This document shows, piece after piece, positions 53,301 to 64,000 of a DNA stretch of 64,000 nt. The number at the start of each line of letters is the position of its first letter. Within the stretch, counting starts at the first letter, position 1. This DNA is from Eunapius fragilis (lineage: Eukaryota; Porifera; Demospongiae; Spongillida; Spongillidae), in contig OY811991.1 of the NCBI GenBank assembly GCA_963681505.1, positions 2,759,171 to 2,823,170 of the forward strand. Reading direction: 5' to 3'. A program made the translations under genes and the position numbers. The notes beneath the pieces were generated by a model. The model saw nothing but the letters and a program-made list of their open reading frames with translations. It was not told where the DNA came from and searched no databases.

Positions 53301-55911
53301 TCGGTTTCTGGGTGTTTTTTTCGGGTGGGGGGAAAGCCTTAGGTTAGGTTAGGAAGCGTGGGTTTAAATTAGGTTAGGCCAAGCCTTAGGTTTTGATTTC
53401 TGCTTGGTCTTGGTCGAGAGCCGGGAAGCTCCCTTCTCGAAAAACTGTCAAAAGCGGTGGAAGACTCGGGGATTTTGGAGGAGGCGGAGCCTGCTCAGGC
53501 TGCCGACGAAGAAAGACCGCCGGATGAAGGGGGTTCACTTACCCTGAAGCGGATGACGTAAGTGCAGCCGAAACAGAAGTTGACGAGACGGATACTGGGA
53601 CCACGTCAGGACGCCAACAACAACCAGGGGATGCCGGAACGGGAGTCTCCATTCGTCCCCTGACCAGCCGACACGTGACGGACCTCGTCATAATCCACCC
53701 GAGTCAGACCCGCTTCACATGCCCGGACACTGGATGCCGACTCACATACCCCACCCACACCTCCCTCGTCCGCCACGTGGGTGTGTCACACAAGCGCATG
53801 ACCCTCAACATCTCGTTCAAATGCGCTTTATGCGACTACACCCACGCAAACAAACGATCTACCTCGTTACACTTCCGACACGCTCATGGTGCGGCAGTTC
53901 CTCCAGCGTCGATTGAAGGCTCCAACGAGAAGGCATGTCCCTACTGCCCATTGACATTCCCAACGATGCGCTCGTGTTCCACACACATGCGCGAAAAGCA
54001 CATGGGGGAGGTATGTGCCCAAAGGGCCAGAGAGGCCGCGGAGGAGGTACAGCGGGGGACGTCAACAGCGCGAGCCAAGTGGACTGAGCGTGAAGTCGAT
54101 CTGTTCAAGACGGCACTAGCTAAATATGGACCGGACTCCAACATAAAGCTCGCAGCTGAAATCCAGACCAGGTCTGCAGCGCAAGTGAACGTGTTCAAAT
54201 GGCGTTTCCTTAAGGCTTATCCATCATGGTTAAGCGAACATTACCATCCAGCGCCACCCGCGGGCAATGCCCTCAACCCTCGTCACGCCTCATCGTCACC
54301 ACGCAGCCCGTCCTTACAGACACCTTAAGACCGCTCCCCCAGTGTGACCCAAGCACCCAGGACACTAGTAGGCACTGGAGCAAGACCTGCCACTGAAAGG
54401 ATAGCTGTAAGGTCTGGAAAAGGAACACGGCCTGTCACTGCTGTTCCATCATCACCATCATCCCAACTAGCAGTATCTCCACCTGGTCCACAACTAGCAG
54501 CCAGAACAGACACCCCTCCATCTCTGGCTAGTCCGGAGGCGGGAGTAGCCCTTCAACCAGCACTGTCTGATGCAGCAACCACGCCCATGGCACAGTCACC
54601 CATGAGCCCACCCCACAATGCTCCACGATCCAGTCCGGGTGGTGAAGAGAGAACCCCTTCACCAGCACCTGTGCAGCTCTCTGAGGAGGGAGTTGCAAGG
54701 GTTCAGCGCCTCGACCGGATGCTGCAACTACTGAGGCCTCAAACCGTCTCATCTTCGACACTCCCAGCAGGCACTACCACCCCCATCTCTATGCTGCCAG
54801 CAGCTGACCTGGCGTCTACCGCCCCCCACCCCACTCATAACTCCGGACACACCAAGGATGCCCTACATCCCAGGGGAGGGTGTAGAACAGCCATCGGCAC
54901 CATCACGGGCTGCGATGGTCTCTTCGTCCGACAACCTCTCTGACCTACCACCCTCTGTCTTCCACTCCCTCATCAATGCCCCGCCTTTCATTCCCGGAAT
55001 GTTATATCTGGAGGCACCTACAATGTCGCCAGAGAGTGAACCAGCGCTGACACTCGCCACCTCCCGGTCGTCCCTGGATGCACAGCCATTCATTCCAGGT
55101 ACAACCTGGACATCAACAAGGGTCCAGCGACTGGACCAGGTACTGCTAACCCTGAGGGAGGGGATCGCTCCAGACACCTTCCCCCCTCCCACGCCACCAT
55201 CTTCACCTCAACACGCCTCACCGCCGACTGCGGTCTCCGAAAGGCAGCACTGCAGCCCGGCGGTGGACGTTGTCATCAGCCAGCCGCTATCTATGTCGCC
55301 AGCTGTGGGAGGGGTCAACCCGCCAACACCACCGTCGTCACCTGGCCAACTACCACCTCCGGCTGGGGCCCCCGGTCCACCAGCTACCATCACCATCGAC
55401 CCAGAAAGGATGGATGAAACCCTGCGTATGCCCATGTACCAGGAGCTCGCCCCCTTGCTGAATGAACTGGCAGAATGGCAGAAGCTCGATGCCTACCGCC
55501 GATTTCTGTTCCCCCGTCTGAACTTTGCGCTCAAAGTAGTGTTCCCAGGGGCTACATGGTGCCGAAAGCTGGACACGGCTATTCGGGCTATCATCAAGCG
55601 GGGACTACACCTCCCACCAAGGACCTGCACACAATACCTCTACTTGTCGCAGGCCTTGGGGGGGATGGGTATTCCAAGTGTTGAGGATGAGTCCCACGTA
55701 GCGCGTTCAGCCCAGGCCTTCAAATTTCTATCGGACTCTAGGGACGTCAGGGTGCAGAACGTGGCAATTGACCAGCTGGTGGCAACAGTAGCCAAGCGGG
55801 CCCCTTATCTGGACCCTACTGACCCCGATCACCACGAGAGGTGGCTAGCCACCACAGCGAGCCCATTGGAGGGAAAGGCTGGGGACCTCCAGTCCCTTTG
55901 GAGCTCTGGAG
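53301..55911 (+). mobile_element. Family C copy 3: 5' UTR, ZF-Myb, linker, RT deleted, post-RT part
   Basis: The 5' UTR (53301-53450) has a G-run, three TTAGG units in a row and the longest U2-antisense stretch. The ZF-Myb frame (53675-54328) has three good fingers and a Myb domain (KWTEREVDLFKTALAKYGP to LKAYPSW). A stop at 54326-54328 is followed in the same frame by the Ser/Pro linker to 54943 and, in another frame, 54858-56060. The linker ends at MYQELAPLLNELAEW and jumps from the pre-RT region to the thumb (QKLDAYRRFLFPRLNFALKV), so fingers and palm are deleted, yet the frame is open across the joint. It continues LYLSQALGGMGIPSVEDESH to DLQSLWSS at 55911. Confidence 0.82.
53402..53429 (+). 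other. Longest U2 snRNA-antisense stretch, family C copy 3 5' UTR
   Basis: GCTTGGTCTTGGTCGAGAGC and the next eight bases pair with U2 nt 5-32: 27 of 28 U2 positions are matched (21 Watson-Crick, 6 G-U) with one U2 base bulged. It includes CCGGGAAG, opposite CTTCTCGG of U2, a part less well kept in copy 1. Confidence 0.62.
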
Positions 55912-58900
55912 ACCCTTACAAAGGGAGAAACACGTCCGTAAGTGGCATAACCTCCCTCGTCAACAGTGGCGCTGCTCTAGGTGTGAACGAAGCTTTCCCA
56001 CCAAACACCACGTGGCGAACCACTTCTCAAGAGTACACTCCTCTGCCCCCACTTTGCTAAACAGCGACGAGGAAGGAGAGGGTGACACAACAGATGCGGC
56101 ATTCAAATGTCCCTACTGTGAACGGAGCCTGCCATCCAGACAGGGTCTCCGCAATCACGAGAGGCAGTTCCACCAGGCCACCGTTTCTTCGACGTTGGCC
56201 CGAGAGGCGGCGATTCAACAACCGAGCGCGAACGTCACGGAGTCCCTCTCGTCACAAGGCGCAACAAAGAAGGGCGGGAACAGGTGGTCTGACGCGGTGG
56301 AGCTATTCAAGGAGGCAGTTAAAAGGATTGGTTGGAAACACAACAAGGAATTGGCCAAATTGGTGGGAACGAGGTCCACATCACAAGTGGCAGCGTTTAA
56401 GACGCGCTTCGCCCGCAACAACCCTTTGTGGGTGATGGAGAATGTACCAATGTACACGCCACCCCAATCCGCTTCTACAAGGAGTTCTGGACCTGCTACA
56501 CCTTCGTCAGTCTCCACCCCCATCGGGGAGCATCGGGAGGGCGTGGCAACACCGGAACTACCATACCAATCACCACCCCTCCTACTCCCCGCTGGGCCTA
56601 TGGACTCTACACCATCCCCCTCTGGGGGGGACCTCATCATGAGGCAAGGAGACCCAGTGGAGCAGACAAGTACCCCAGCCACATACAAGGTCCCAACATC
56701 TCTACCAACTGCCACACCCATTGGGGAGCGTGGGGAGGGAGTGGCACTATCTGAACAACCACTCCCCGATGGGAACTTGATGTCTACCCCATCACCATCA
56801 GTGACTGAGCTCATCATGAGGTCAGGCGACACAGAAGGGCAACCAATGAAATCAACTGTGGTACAGAGGGCAGAAAGTCTCCTGAGAGACCTAAGGAGAC
56901 CCCTGAGGAGGTCATCAGCCAGACCTCATCTACTCCGGCTCTCCAGCCAAGCCCTGGGGTGACACCCACCATCAACGCACTCCCATCTACTTCGACTCTC
57001 CAGCCAACACTCACCACCAATGCACTCCCAACTGATGGGGAGGTGGTGGAACTCCTCAACAAGTTGCTGGACGCTCCCCTCACCTGGGAGGGGGTACAGG
57101 TACCCAGTCCTAGAGTGGAGGTGCTCAGCAATGTGGAACTGGGAGACGCCCTGGACTGGGAGGAGCTACCGGCGTCACCACACCCCTGCACAAAGGGGAA
57201 TGGGATGATGCAGGGATCAGGATGGCCCGCTAAGCCACATCCCTGGGGGTCTCTCACCAGAGACGGCAACAACAGGAGAGTCAGGGCGGGGCACAAGGAG
57301 CATAGAGGGAGGAACAGGATGGCCGTACAGCTCACTTAGCCCCTCCCCACTAGAACGCTCACCAGAAACAACAACAGGAGAATCAGGAGGACGGGTCAGG
57401 GGAAGTCAAGGGGAAGATGGTGAGCTGCGGGGTACAACCACGCCCACACGCACACAGGGAAATAGGTCAGGCCCTGACTATGCAGTAAGGGACTACATAC
57501 AAGGGAATGTAGTGTTCCTAACCCGCATCCACTGGCCATACAGCCCCATATCCCCTGACTCACGCCCCCCCCCCCCCCCACTTTGGTCGAGGACAGAGGG
57601 TGGATGGATTCCCAGATGTCAGGGAGGGGGAAGTCCCCAGTGGGGAAGAAAGGTACCAATAAAGGGGCCGGGGGGAAGGCAGGGAAGGGCCCAATAGTCC
57701 AACCTCGGGGGAAGGGTACAAAAGAGGGAGGGACAGCAAACCCAGGGGAGAAAAGGAAGGAGGGAGGACAGGACACTAGCACCCACACACCTGTTCCCAC
57801 AACCACACTCACCCCAGCCCCCAACCCTGCACCGATGAGAGTACCTGTAAGGAGACTGGCCATTAGCGTACACCCATCAGTTCCTGCACCCACACTCCCC
57901 CCAGACCCCACCCCTGTACTGATGGGAACACGCATAGGGGGACAAACCACTAACACCCACCCAACAGATGGTACACTCACACACACCCCTGCCTCCACCC
58001 CTTTACCCATGAATAAACACGATGACAAAGCACCAAACATGCTCTTCACTACCCTCAAACCGCGAGCCACGCTGCAAATGGCCGACCAGGCCATTCGGCT
58101 ACTAAGGGACCACTCAGTCACCACTTCCCCCACAGCTCCTGAAAGACCCAAACCACACTCCCCCTCCCCCCTTCCTCCCACTTACCCCGTGACTTCATCA
58201 GCACCTACTGATTCAAGTCCAACTCGCTCTCCTACACCGACCCCCCCCCCCCCCCCCCCTCGTCACGGCCCAGACCCGGCAGAAAGGGACTTCAGAGGCG
58301 ACTATCCTACTGCGCCCCCGGCAATCTCCCAAGATCCAACACCTCCCTCCCACTCCCCCCCCCCCTCGTAGTGGCTCAGACCCGGCAGAGAGGGACTTCA
58401 GTAGCGACTCTCCTGCTGCTTTCCCAGCAAACTCCCAAGTCCGACTACCCCCCTCCCGTCTTGACATACAAAACCTCGTCGCCTGCATCAGGCAAGAAGT
58501 GGAAGAGGATATGGACCAACAGGGCAACCAAACTGGAAAATGCACCCCAACACCACCCCCCACCAAATCGCAGAGGACCCCCTGGCCCCGAACCAGATCA
58601 GTTGCAACTACAGGCCCAAAACCAAACGGAGGAAGCTCAAGAGCAAGGAGAGACAGAGGCCATCTCTCTTCCCCCTCAACTGATGGAGATCATACCCCCC
58701 CCCCCCTCCCTCGACTCTGACTCTGGTCCCCTCGCCGTCTCCCCGCCCACCCATTGGCCAGCTGGCCTCATCTACGCTGCTTACCCAGGGTCAGTACCAC
58801 ACCCCAACACTGCATGCCCCCTCATCCACCCCCATCCCACCCCCGAGACAGCCATTCACCCCAACCCTGCATGCCCCCATAGCAGCTCTTACCCCACCCC

Positions 58901-59745
58901 TGGTCCAACCACATTCCCAAACCACCCCTGCTCCCCGGGTAATCCACACCCCACACTCCATTAACATAACGAGAGGTTGGTCTGCAGGCCCCTATAATTG
59001 GTATGGTCCAGGATGGCTAGATAAGCATACTCCCCGTGTAGGAATAGACAGGAGGGAGAGATCAGGTCCACAAGTAGACACCTGGGAGGAATGGGGGGAG
59101 GGTCCTAGGGGAAAAGGGAGAGATAAATCCACTGGGCCCATGAGTGTCACCGGTCCCAGGCAGGGGGTAGGTCGGGGCCAACAACCCAAGGTGCCATTCC
59201 CTGGAAACAGAAGTAGACACCCAAATAGCAGACCCGGGCAGCCTAGTACTAACAATGAGACACCCATAGCTGCAACCAGTCAACCAGGGATGGGTAGCAA
59301 TCAACCCAATGTCCCAATCAGAGAGCATGCAGGTAGGGCAGGACAATTACATGCAAACCGGGTCAATACTAATGGGCCCCTCCCAAATCCTACTGCCAAT
59401 CACCCAAGTGGTAACAACGCTGTTCGCGGTGGGGGGGGGAGACCGGGGGACTACCCTGCCCCCAACAGGCCCTCTCCTGATGAATCCAGCTGACGACACG
59501 GCCCCAGTAAAACTATTCGCCCTTCTCCGACCCTTCACAAACCGTCGCCTCTCAGACCAGGAATGGTCCCATTGGTGCACACTACTAGACTGCTGGACGC
59601 AAGGTTTCTCCCAATGGTCATGTGACCGCTCCAACCAGTCTCACCAGTCCATCCCAACCCCCCAAGCTGCCTGGGCACGCCGCCAACAACACAGGAGAAC
59701 CAACAACCAACAGCCTAACCCCCAACAGTCCAGAAACCCTCCTAG
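55912..59745 (+). pseudogene. Family U 5' half: zinc fingers, Myb and long Pro-rich linker
   Basis: Fused to family C copy 3 within a shared CTCTGG, it enters family U inside finger 1 (RPLQREKHVRKWH). Finger 2 (WRCSRCERSFPTKHHVANHF), finger 3 (FKCPYCERSLPSRQGLRNHE) and a Myb domain (RWSDAVELFKEAVKRIGWKH to FARNNPLW) lie in one open frame to 56962. The linker has repeated TPIG(E)..EGVA and LIMR units, HWPYSPIS, DPAERDF and NLVACIRQEVE motifs, with frame changes near 57340 and 58370. The pre-RT segment LSDQEWSHWCTLLDCWTQGF and QAAWARRQQ ends at about 59740. No RT follows. It supplies the best linker sequence for family U. Confidence 0.8.
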
Positions 59746-59848
59746 AGGGTGTAAATCTTTCAGGTCTAAAGACTTCTCTGCCAAGTGATGTAGAATTATG
59801 TTGGTTCTTATACTATGAAGTAATTCTTAGTTTCTGGTCATTGTAGCT

Positions 59849-60097
59849 GTGTTTGTAGCTGGGAAGCGGCAGTACATTACAGATTTCATATTGCTTTTTA
59901 CTTCGGGCACAGAACAGCACGAAATCAAATGCGACAGCGAGGAAGACAGGGTTTCTTGGATGAAACTGTTGGGCCTTTTGATCCTGTTTCCGCAAGCGCA
60001 CATCCCGGAAGAACCTTTGAATAATCCCATTAAGGATTCCTTTCGTAGCATATTGAGTGCCCAGGCCACAAAGATCGAAAAGATGCCTGTTTTATGA
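59849..60097 (+). CDS. Possible last exon of a host gene with PH-like domain
   Basis: The frame reads KRQYITDFILLFTSGTEQHE, IKCDSEEDRVSWMKLLGLLI and then PIKDSFRSILSAQATKIEKM before a stop at 60095-60097. The spacing of FxLxT-like strands, SEEDRVSW and the following helix resembles the C-terminal half of a pleckstrin-homology domain with its conserved Trp. A TTTGTAG acceptor-like sequence lies at about 59848-59855, so the true exon may start a few bases inside. It follows directly after a truncated retrotransposon, and no other exon was found. PH domains bind phosphoinositides or proteins at membranes. Confidence 0.45.
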   Translation: MFVAGKRQYITDFILLFTSGTEQHEIKCDSEEDRVSWMKLLGLLILFPQAHIPEEPLNNPIKDSFRSILSAQATKIEKMPVL

Positions 60098-60226
60098 CAC
60101 TAATTATTATGATCTGGGGTGAGTGTTTCCAGAGTTCTATGGACAGAGGCAACAGCTATAGACTGGCCTCTGCTTCACCTCATTACACGTAGCTAATGGA
60201 ATTTCCAGATGTCATTTAGATATTGA

Positions 60227-60305
60227 TTGTGTGTGTGTGTGCGTGTGTGTGTGCCTATGTGTGTGTTTGTATGTGTTGTGTGTGTGTATGTGTGTGAGCC
60301 TGTGT
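60227..60305. repeat. (TG)n-rich microsatellite
   Basis: Imperfect TG dinucleotide tract with interruptions; no coding meaning. Confidence 0.9.
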
Positions 60306-60337
60306 GATACCTGTACTCTGGAAAAGGGCTTTCATGT

Positions 60338-60529
60338 ATGGGTAGGAAGCTCACCCCAATCCTTCTACAACTCCTAGAAATGGTCACCAAAAACAATGTC
60401 TTTGAGTTTGATGGAGAATACTACCTTCAGACAAAAGGTGTCCCAATGGGTAACATAATGGCTCCCTCATACAGTGGGCTCTTTATGGGAGAACTAGAAC
60501 AAAAACTGATGTTCAACAAACACGCATAG
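60338..60529 (+). pseudogene. Penelope-like RT scrap
   Basis: The frame reads LEMVTKNNVFEFDGEYYLQT, KGVPMGNIMAPSYSGLFMGE and LEQKLMF, matching the block before the catalytic motif in Penelope-like RTs (compare NNVFTFNGKIYEQLTGVAMG at 15450). It stops at 60527-60529 before any YIDD. It differs clearly from the fragment at 15241-15990, so a second Penelope-like family is present. Confidence 0.6.
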
Positions 60530-60605
60530 GAAAGATCCTTCAAAGTAGAGGATCCAGTATAGCTATCTAGGAAGGAAAATGGACAGTGACAACATGCAAG
60601 TGATA

Positions 60606-60705
60606 GGAGGGAGGGATGGGGAGGAGGGAGACGGTGGGGAGGAGGGATGGATGGGGAGGAGGGAGGGATGTGGAGGAGGGAGAGGGTGGGGAGGAGGGAG
60701 ACTGG
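60606..60705. repeat. Purine-rich GGAGGGA minisatellite
   Basis: About 100 bases of G/A on the + strand with irregular GGGGAGGAGGGA units. Confidence 0.85.
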
Positions 60706-60792
60706 CAACTTTGTTTTCCATGCATCTACAGTAGAACTATTAACCTTATGTAGTACTTAACCCAATACAATTCCATGTGACACAGGCTAACC

Positions 60793-61014
60793 TCAGCAAA
60801 TTGTAGTATCCACCATTAAGAGTGAGAGCACTGAAACAGGCCCTTGCTCCTTCTGTTTCCTAGTGCCTTGGAGCTGTTGTTCTGCTTGTTCCTTCTGTTT
60901 CCTAGTTTCTTTGAGTTGTTGTTCTGTTATTTCTTTCAGTTTCATTATCTGATATAGTTGTTGCCTTGTTTCACAAAGTTGTTGGCAACACTGAGATGTA
61001 CAATTATAATGCAT
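60793..61014 (-). other. Short minus-strand frame with coiled-coil repeat
   Basis: The frame encodes EQQLKETRKQKEQA and EQQLQGTRKQKEQG, a near-perfect repeat of about 15 residues preceded by QQLCETRQQLYQIMKLKEIT. Heptad-like spacing of Leu and Gln suggests a coiled coil. It may be an exon of an unknown gene or only a translated DNA repeat; splice sites are not convincing. Confidence 0.3.
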
Positions 61015-61387
61015 TGTGGTTACAACTACTTCGTTTCAGTAGATTCGACAGGTCTGAAATTTCAGATACATCGAACTAGTAGGGGATTATGATGAGTCAG
61101 TGAGAAAAATTTTGATGCACATATATACATGCACACACACACACAAACAAACAATGCTTTAAGTACCTAATCCACCTAAAAAGCTCATTATTCGACTTGG
61201 AACAGATGGGAGGAAGGAGGACATTTTATGAAAGAGGAGGGGGACATATATTTATTTCGCTTGTGGGTATTTTGTCTGGGGATGGGATCTGCTATGATAC
61301 CGGTATGAGCATGGCATGTGACTTAGCATTGGATACAGCAGAAGTTTTTGAGACTGGTTTCAATTCACCCATCAATGCACTTTGTAA

Positions 61388-61391
<4 letters not shown>

Positions 61392-61450
<59 letters not shown>
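61392..61450. repeat. (CA)n microsatellite
   Basis: About 29 uninterrupted AC units. Confidence 0.97.
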
Positions 61451-61456
<6 letters not shown>

Positions 61457-61599
61457 CAGTATTCACCTTTCAGAACAAAAGTACAAGTGTCTAGGTAGGA
61501 GCTTCACACTGTTTGGTTGAAACAAACTTTGCCAGCATGTTTTGCAGTGTCTGATTGTAACGTTCATCCAGACCATTTGCCTGTGAATAATGTTAATCA

Positions 61600-64000
61600 A
61601 GGAAACCGCACCATCACGCGAATGGTTGCCTTCCAAAAGGCGTACCGGTAACATCTAAAGCGCTGTATGGCCATGTTGCGAAAAAAAAACCCTCCGACAC
61701 GCTGCAACATCCCCATCGCAATGGTGACAGACTTCTTCATGGCCAAACAAAGAGCTGCTGACCTCAGCACCCCCATTGGCCCCCCTCCCACCCAGATGTG
61801 GCAAGAGGCAACTCCAACTGACCTCCTAGAAGCTCCCATCACCAGCAACGAGATCCAGAACACCCTCAAGCGCACAAACCCTAACTCTGCCCCGGGACCA
61901 GACCACCTCTCCTACGCAGCCTGGAAGAAACTTGACCCCAATCACGACATCATTACTGCCATCCTCAACACGTGCCGGGTCAACGCCAAAGTCCCACCCT
62001 CCTGGAAAGGCTCAACCACCATCCTAATTTTCAAAGGCAATGCAGTGATTTGGATCACGTCCGGTCATCGGACATTATCCGACCAATTTAGACAATTGAC
62101 GGGTAGAATTGCGCATGCGCGGACAAGATGTCTGAGAAACGAGCGCGAGTAGCAGACGAAGCGGTTAGTGCGGTTGATGATGATAGCCCATGTAAAAAGC
62201 GTGGTCTTACTATACAAACTGTAAAAAAGTGGGTGACGGACAATGAAAAAGAGCTGACCACGACATTGTGGCTTACCTATGATCGCCTTGATCGTGACCA
62301 CGTGTCTGCTTTGAAGTGCAAAGTGTGCATACAGTTTGAAGACCAGCTAACTAGCACCAGTATGAGTACATCGGCATCCACCACTTCACATGAGCCGTAC
62401 ACTTTAAATATTGATGACTGGGATAGCTTTTTAGCAGAGTAGTTTTGTGTTTAGTGTATGCAACTATTTTTCTTGATTGTACTCATTAAATTACATGTCT
62501 GGTCAAAATCTATAAATGTCTGATCAAAATTGTCATGTGTTGACTTTATGTCTGGTCAAAAGCCAAACCTTATCCAAATCACTGCAATGATACCAACAAT
62601 CTTGACAATTGGAGACCCATTCGCTCCAGAACACTTTATACAAAGTGTATGCCTCAATTATTGCCCGCCGCATGTCCAACTGGGTTATCACCAACAAGAT
62701 CCTAAGTACCTCCCAAAAAGGTTTCCTCCCGGTGGAAGGTTGCCTCGAGCACGGCTTTGTGCTTAAGAGCATCCTGCAGGACTCCAGAAGAAACAGGAAG
62801 GCAGCCTGTGTAGCTTGGCGGGACCTAAAAGATGCCTTTGGGTCGGTCCCACACCACGTCCTCCTAGAAACCCTGAGGCTAACCGGCCTTCGAGGTACTA
62901 TCCTAGCCGCCATCCAGGACATTTACTCCGACACGTCCACCTCAGTCAGGACCGCCTCCGCCACCTCTGCCCCAATCCCCTGTCGGAGAGGGGTAAAACA
63001 AGGCTGCCCCCTCAGTCCCATCCTCTTTGACCTCATCATTGAGGTGGTAATAAGAGCGATAGAAGAAGTACCTGGAGCAGGCTACCAAATAGCACACACC
63101 CCCATCAAGACCCTAACATACGCCGACGACCTGTGTGTCTTCGCATCATCTCCATCCATCACCGAACAAATGCTAACGAAAGCCCAGGATGCGGCGGCGT
63201 GGGCAGGGTTGACCTTCAATCCTCACAAATGTGCAACCCTTACCATCATTAGAGGTGGTGGCAAGAGGCAACGAGTCGACAGGCCTCAACCTACGATTGC
63301 AGGTCAACCGATCCCGGCTCTACCCTGGGAAGGCCAGTATGAATATCTGGGATGCAGACGTGGAGCAGACCCGAAGTCCGACCTGTCCCAGGCAGCCAAA
63401 GACTACCTACAGGACTGTAGAGTCATCTTTGAGTCGGACCTAACAGACTGGCAGAAGTTGGATGCCATTAAGCGCTTCGCCAGACCCAGGCTGACTTACC
63501 TGCTCCAAAACCTTGAGCCAAAGATTGGTTGGGCCAGAGACATCGATAAGGCTACGAAATCTCTCGCAAAGCAACACCTGAAGCTCCCGCACCGCACCAC
63601 TTCCAACTTCCTGTTCACACCTACAAGGTTTGGAGGGCTGAGCCTTCCGAACATCGAGGACGAGATTCACATCTTTAGGATATCCACGGCTTTCAAGGTC
63701 CTCTTCGCACAGAACGACATCCACCTCCACGACATTGCTCATTCCACCCTCACGAGAACAACGGAAATAAGAACCAGGAACCAGAAAACAGCCCAAGAGT
63801 TTCTCAACAACCCTGCTGACCCTGGTGAAGGGAGACGAGGGGATATCACCTCCCTGTGGAGTGAGGTCCGCTCCTCCCTCCGTCACTGCGATGCAGAACT
63901 GCTCCTCCACAACCGTACTATCATATCTGGAGGTGTAACCCTGGGCTGGATCAAAAGGAAAGACATCACAGGTCTCCTCAGAGACACAGTCCAGCGCCGT
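61600..64000 (+). pseudogene. Family U RT to post-RT region, runs off window
   Basis: Enters at TITRMVAFQKAYR (a stop soon after) and reads NPPTRCNIPIAMVTDFFMAK, SAPGPDHLSYAAWKKLDPNH and PPSWKGSTTILIFKGN to the hAT-like insertion at 62043. After it the frame resumes with DTNNLDNWRP, loses one base near 62626 and is then open to the window edge: GFLPVEGCLEHGFVLKSIL, RDLKDAFGSVPHHV (motif A), RGVKQGCPLSPILFDLIIEV (motif B), LTYADDLCVFAS (YADD near 63119-63130), DWQKLDAIKRFARPRLTYLL, FGGLSLPNIEDEIHIFR and RRGDITSLWSEVRSSLRHC. The RLE should lie beyond 64000. Apart from the insertion and two lesions this is a well-kept RT. Confidence 0.83.
62043..62584 (+). mobile_element. hAT-like non-autonomous DNA transposon, 542 bp, 5-bp TSD
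   Basis: Perfect 13-bp terminal inverted repeats CAGTGATTTGGAT / ATCCAAATCACTG, flanked by CAATG at 62038-62042 and 62585-62589. Inside, 62128-62442 encodes MSEKRARVADEAVSAVDDDS, GLTIQTVKKWVTDNEKELTT, LWLTYD and KCKVCIQFED, ending DDWDSFLAE. This matches the minus-strand ORF in the element at 33957-34760 and the N-terminal zinc region of hAT-type transposases. GTC(T/C)GGTCA-like motifs repeat near both ends. Discounting 547 bp keeps the interrupted RT frame. Confidence 0.82.

Noticed and set aside
57396-58181. Long minus-strand frame of 261 codons
   Set aside because: Low-complexity antisense of the family U linker, whose plus-strand motifs (WPYSP, RATLQMAD, DPAERDF) recur in other copies.
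61197-61520. Frame encoding a Thr-His repeat protein
   Set aside because: The repeat is a translation of the (CA)n microsatellite and the rest has no family signature.

Overview
This is a eukaryotic, almost certainly invertebrate-metazoan, repeat-rich genomic window. Evidence: GT-AG introns, a U2 spliceosomal RNA fragment, (TTAGGG)n-type telomeric repeats, no bacterial operon layout, and transposon superfamilies typical of animal genomes (RLE-type non-LTR retrotransposons, a Penelope-like element, Merlin, hAT-like elements, a MULE-like gene). I cannot name the species. No complete host gene is recognisable; one PH-like exon (59849-60097) is the best host-gene candidate.

Most of the window is layered copies of two related families of non-LTR retrotransposon, all on the + strand. 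Both encode C2H2 zinc fingers, a Myb/SANT DNA-binding domain, a long Pro-rich linker, a reverse transcriptase (RT) and a C-terminal restriction-like endonuclease (RLE) preceded by a CCHC knuckle. 'Family U' is called Utopia-like (NeSL-type clade known to target U2 snRNA genes) because one near-complete copy (40338-46190) begins exactly after the first 32 nt of a U2 snRNA gene (40306-40337). 'Family C' is a sister family (three large copies at 17936-20845, 46190-49468 and 53301-55911, one split by a Merlin element, plus many fragments).

Layout: 1-1479 truncated family C; 1.8-2.3 kb 165-bp tandem repeat; 2.9-9.0 kb a decayed multi-exon gene with PHD finger, MULE-like transposase, USP and ULP1 peptidase domains; 9.2-14.5 kb U and C fragments with chimeric joints; 14.7-16.9 kb C fragment, telomeric repeats, Penelope-like RT, U RT fragment; 17.6-20.8 kb family C; 21.2-24.1 kb an unclassified RT with an RLE-like C-terminus; 24.25-39.7 kb decayed U and C copies with a hAT-like insertion at 33957-34760; 39.7-46.2 kb U2 gene flank and the near-complete Utopia-like copy, with a hAT-like insertion at 44099-44625; 46.2-55.9 kb family C copies with an apparently intact Merlin transposon (50607-52045); 55.9-59.7 kb U 5' half; 59.8-61.5 kb PH-like exon, microsatellites and a second Penelope-like scrap; 61.6-64.0 kb U RT, open to the window edge, with a third hAT-like insertion (62043-62584).

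Most interesting: (1) the 5' UTRs of several U and C copies contain a 22-28 nt stretch complementary to the U2 snRNA 5' end; in the three best copies every difference from perfect complementarity is A-to-G or C-to-T, i.e. keeps G-U pairing; (2) family U 3' UTRs carry a GNRA-loop hairpin with compensatory stem changes and a UUCG/UCCG hairpin; (3) the PHD-MULE-USP-ULP1 gene; (4) three hAT-like elements all with 5-bp target duplications. All alignments and counts were made by eye.
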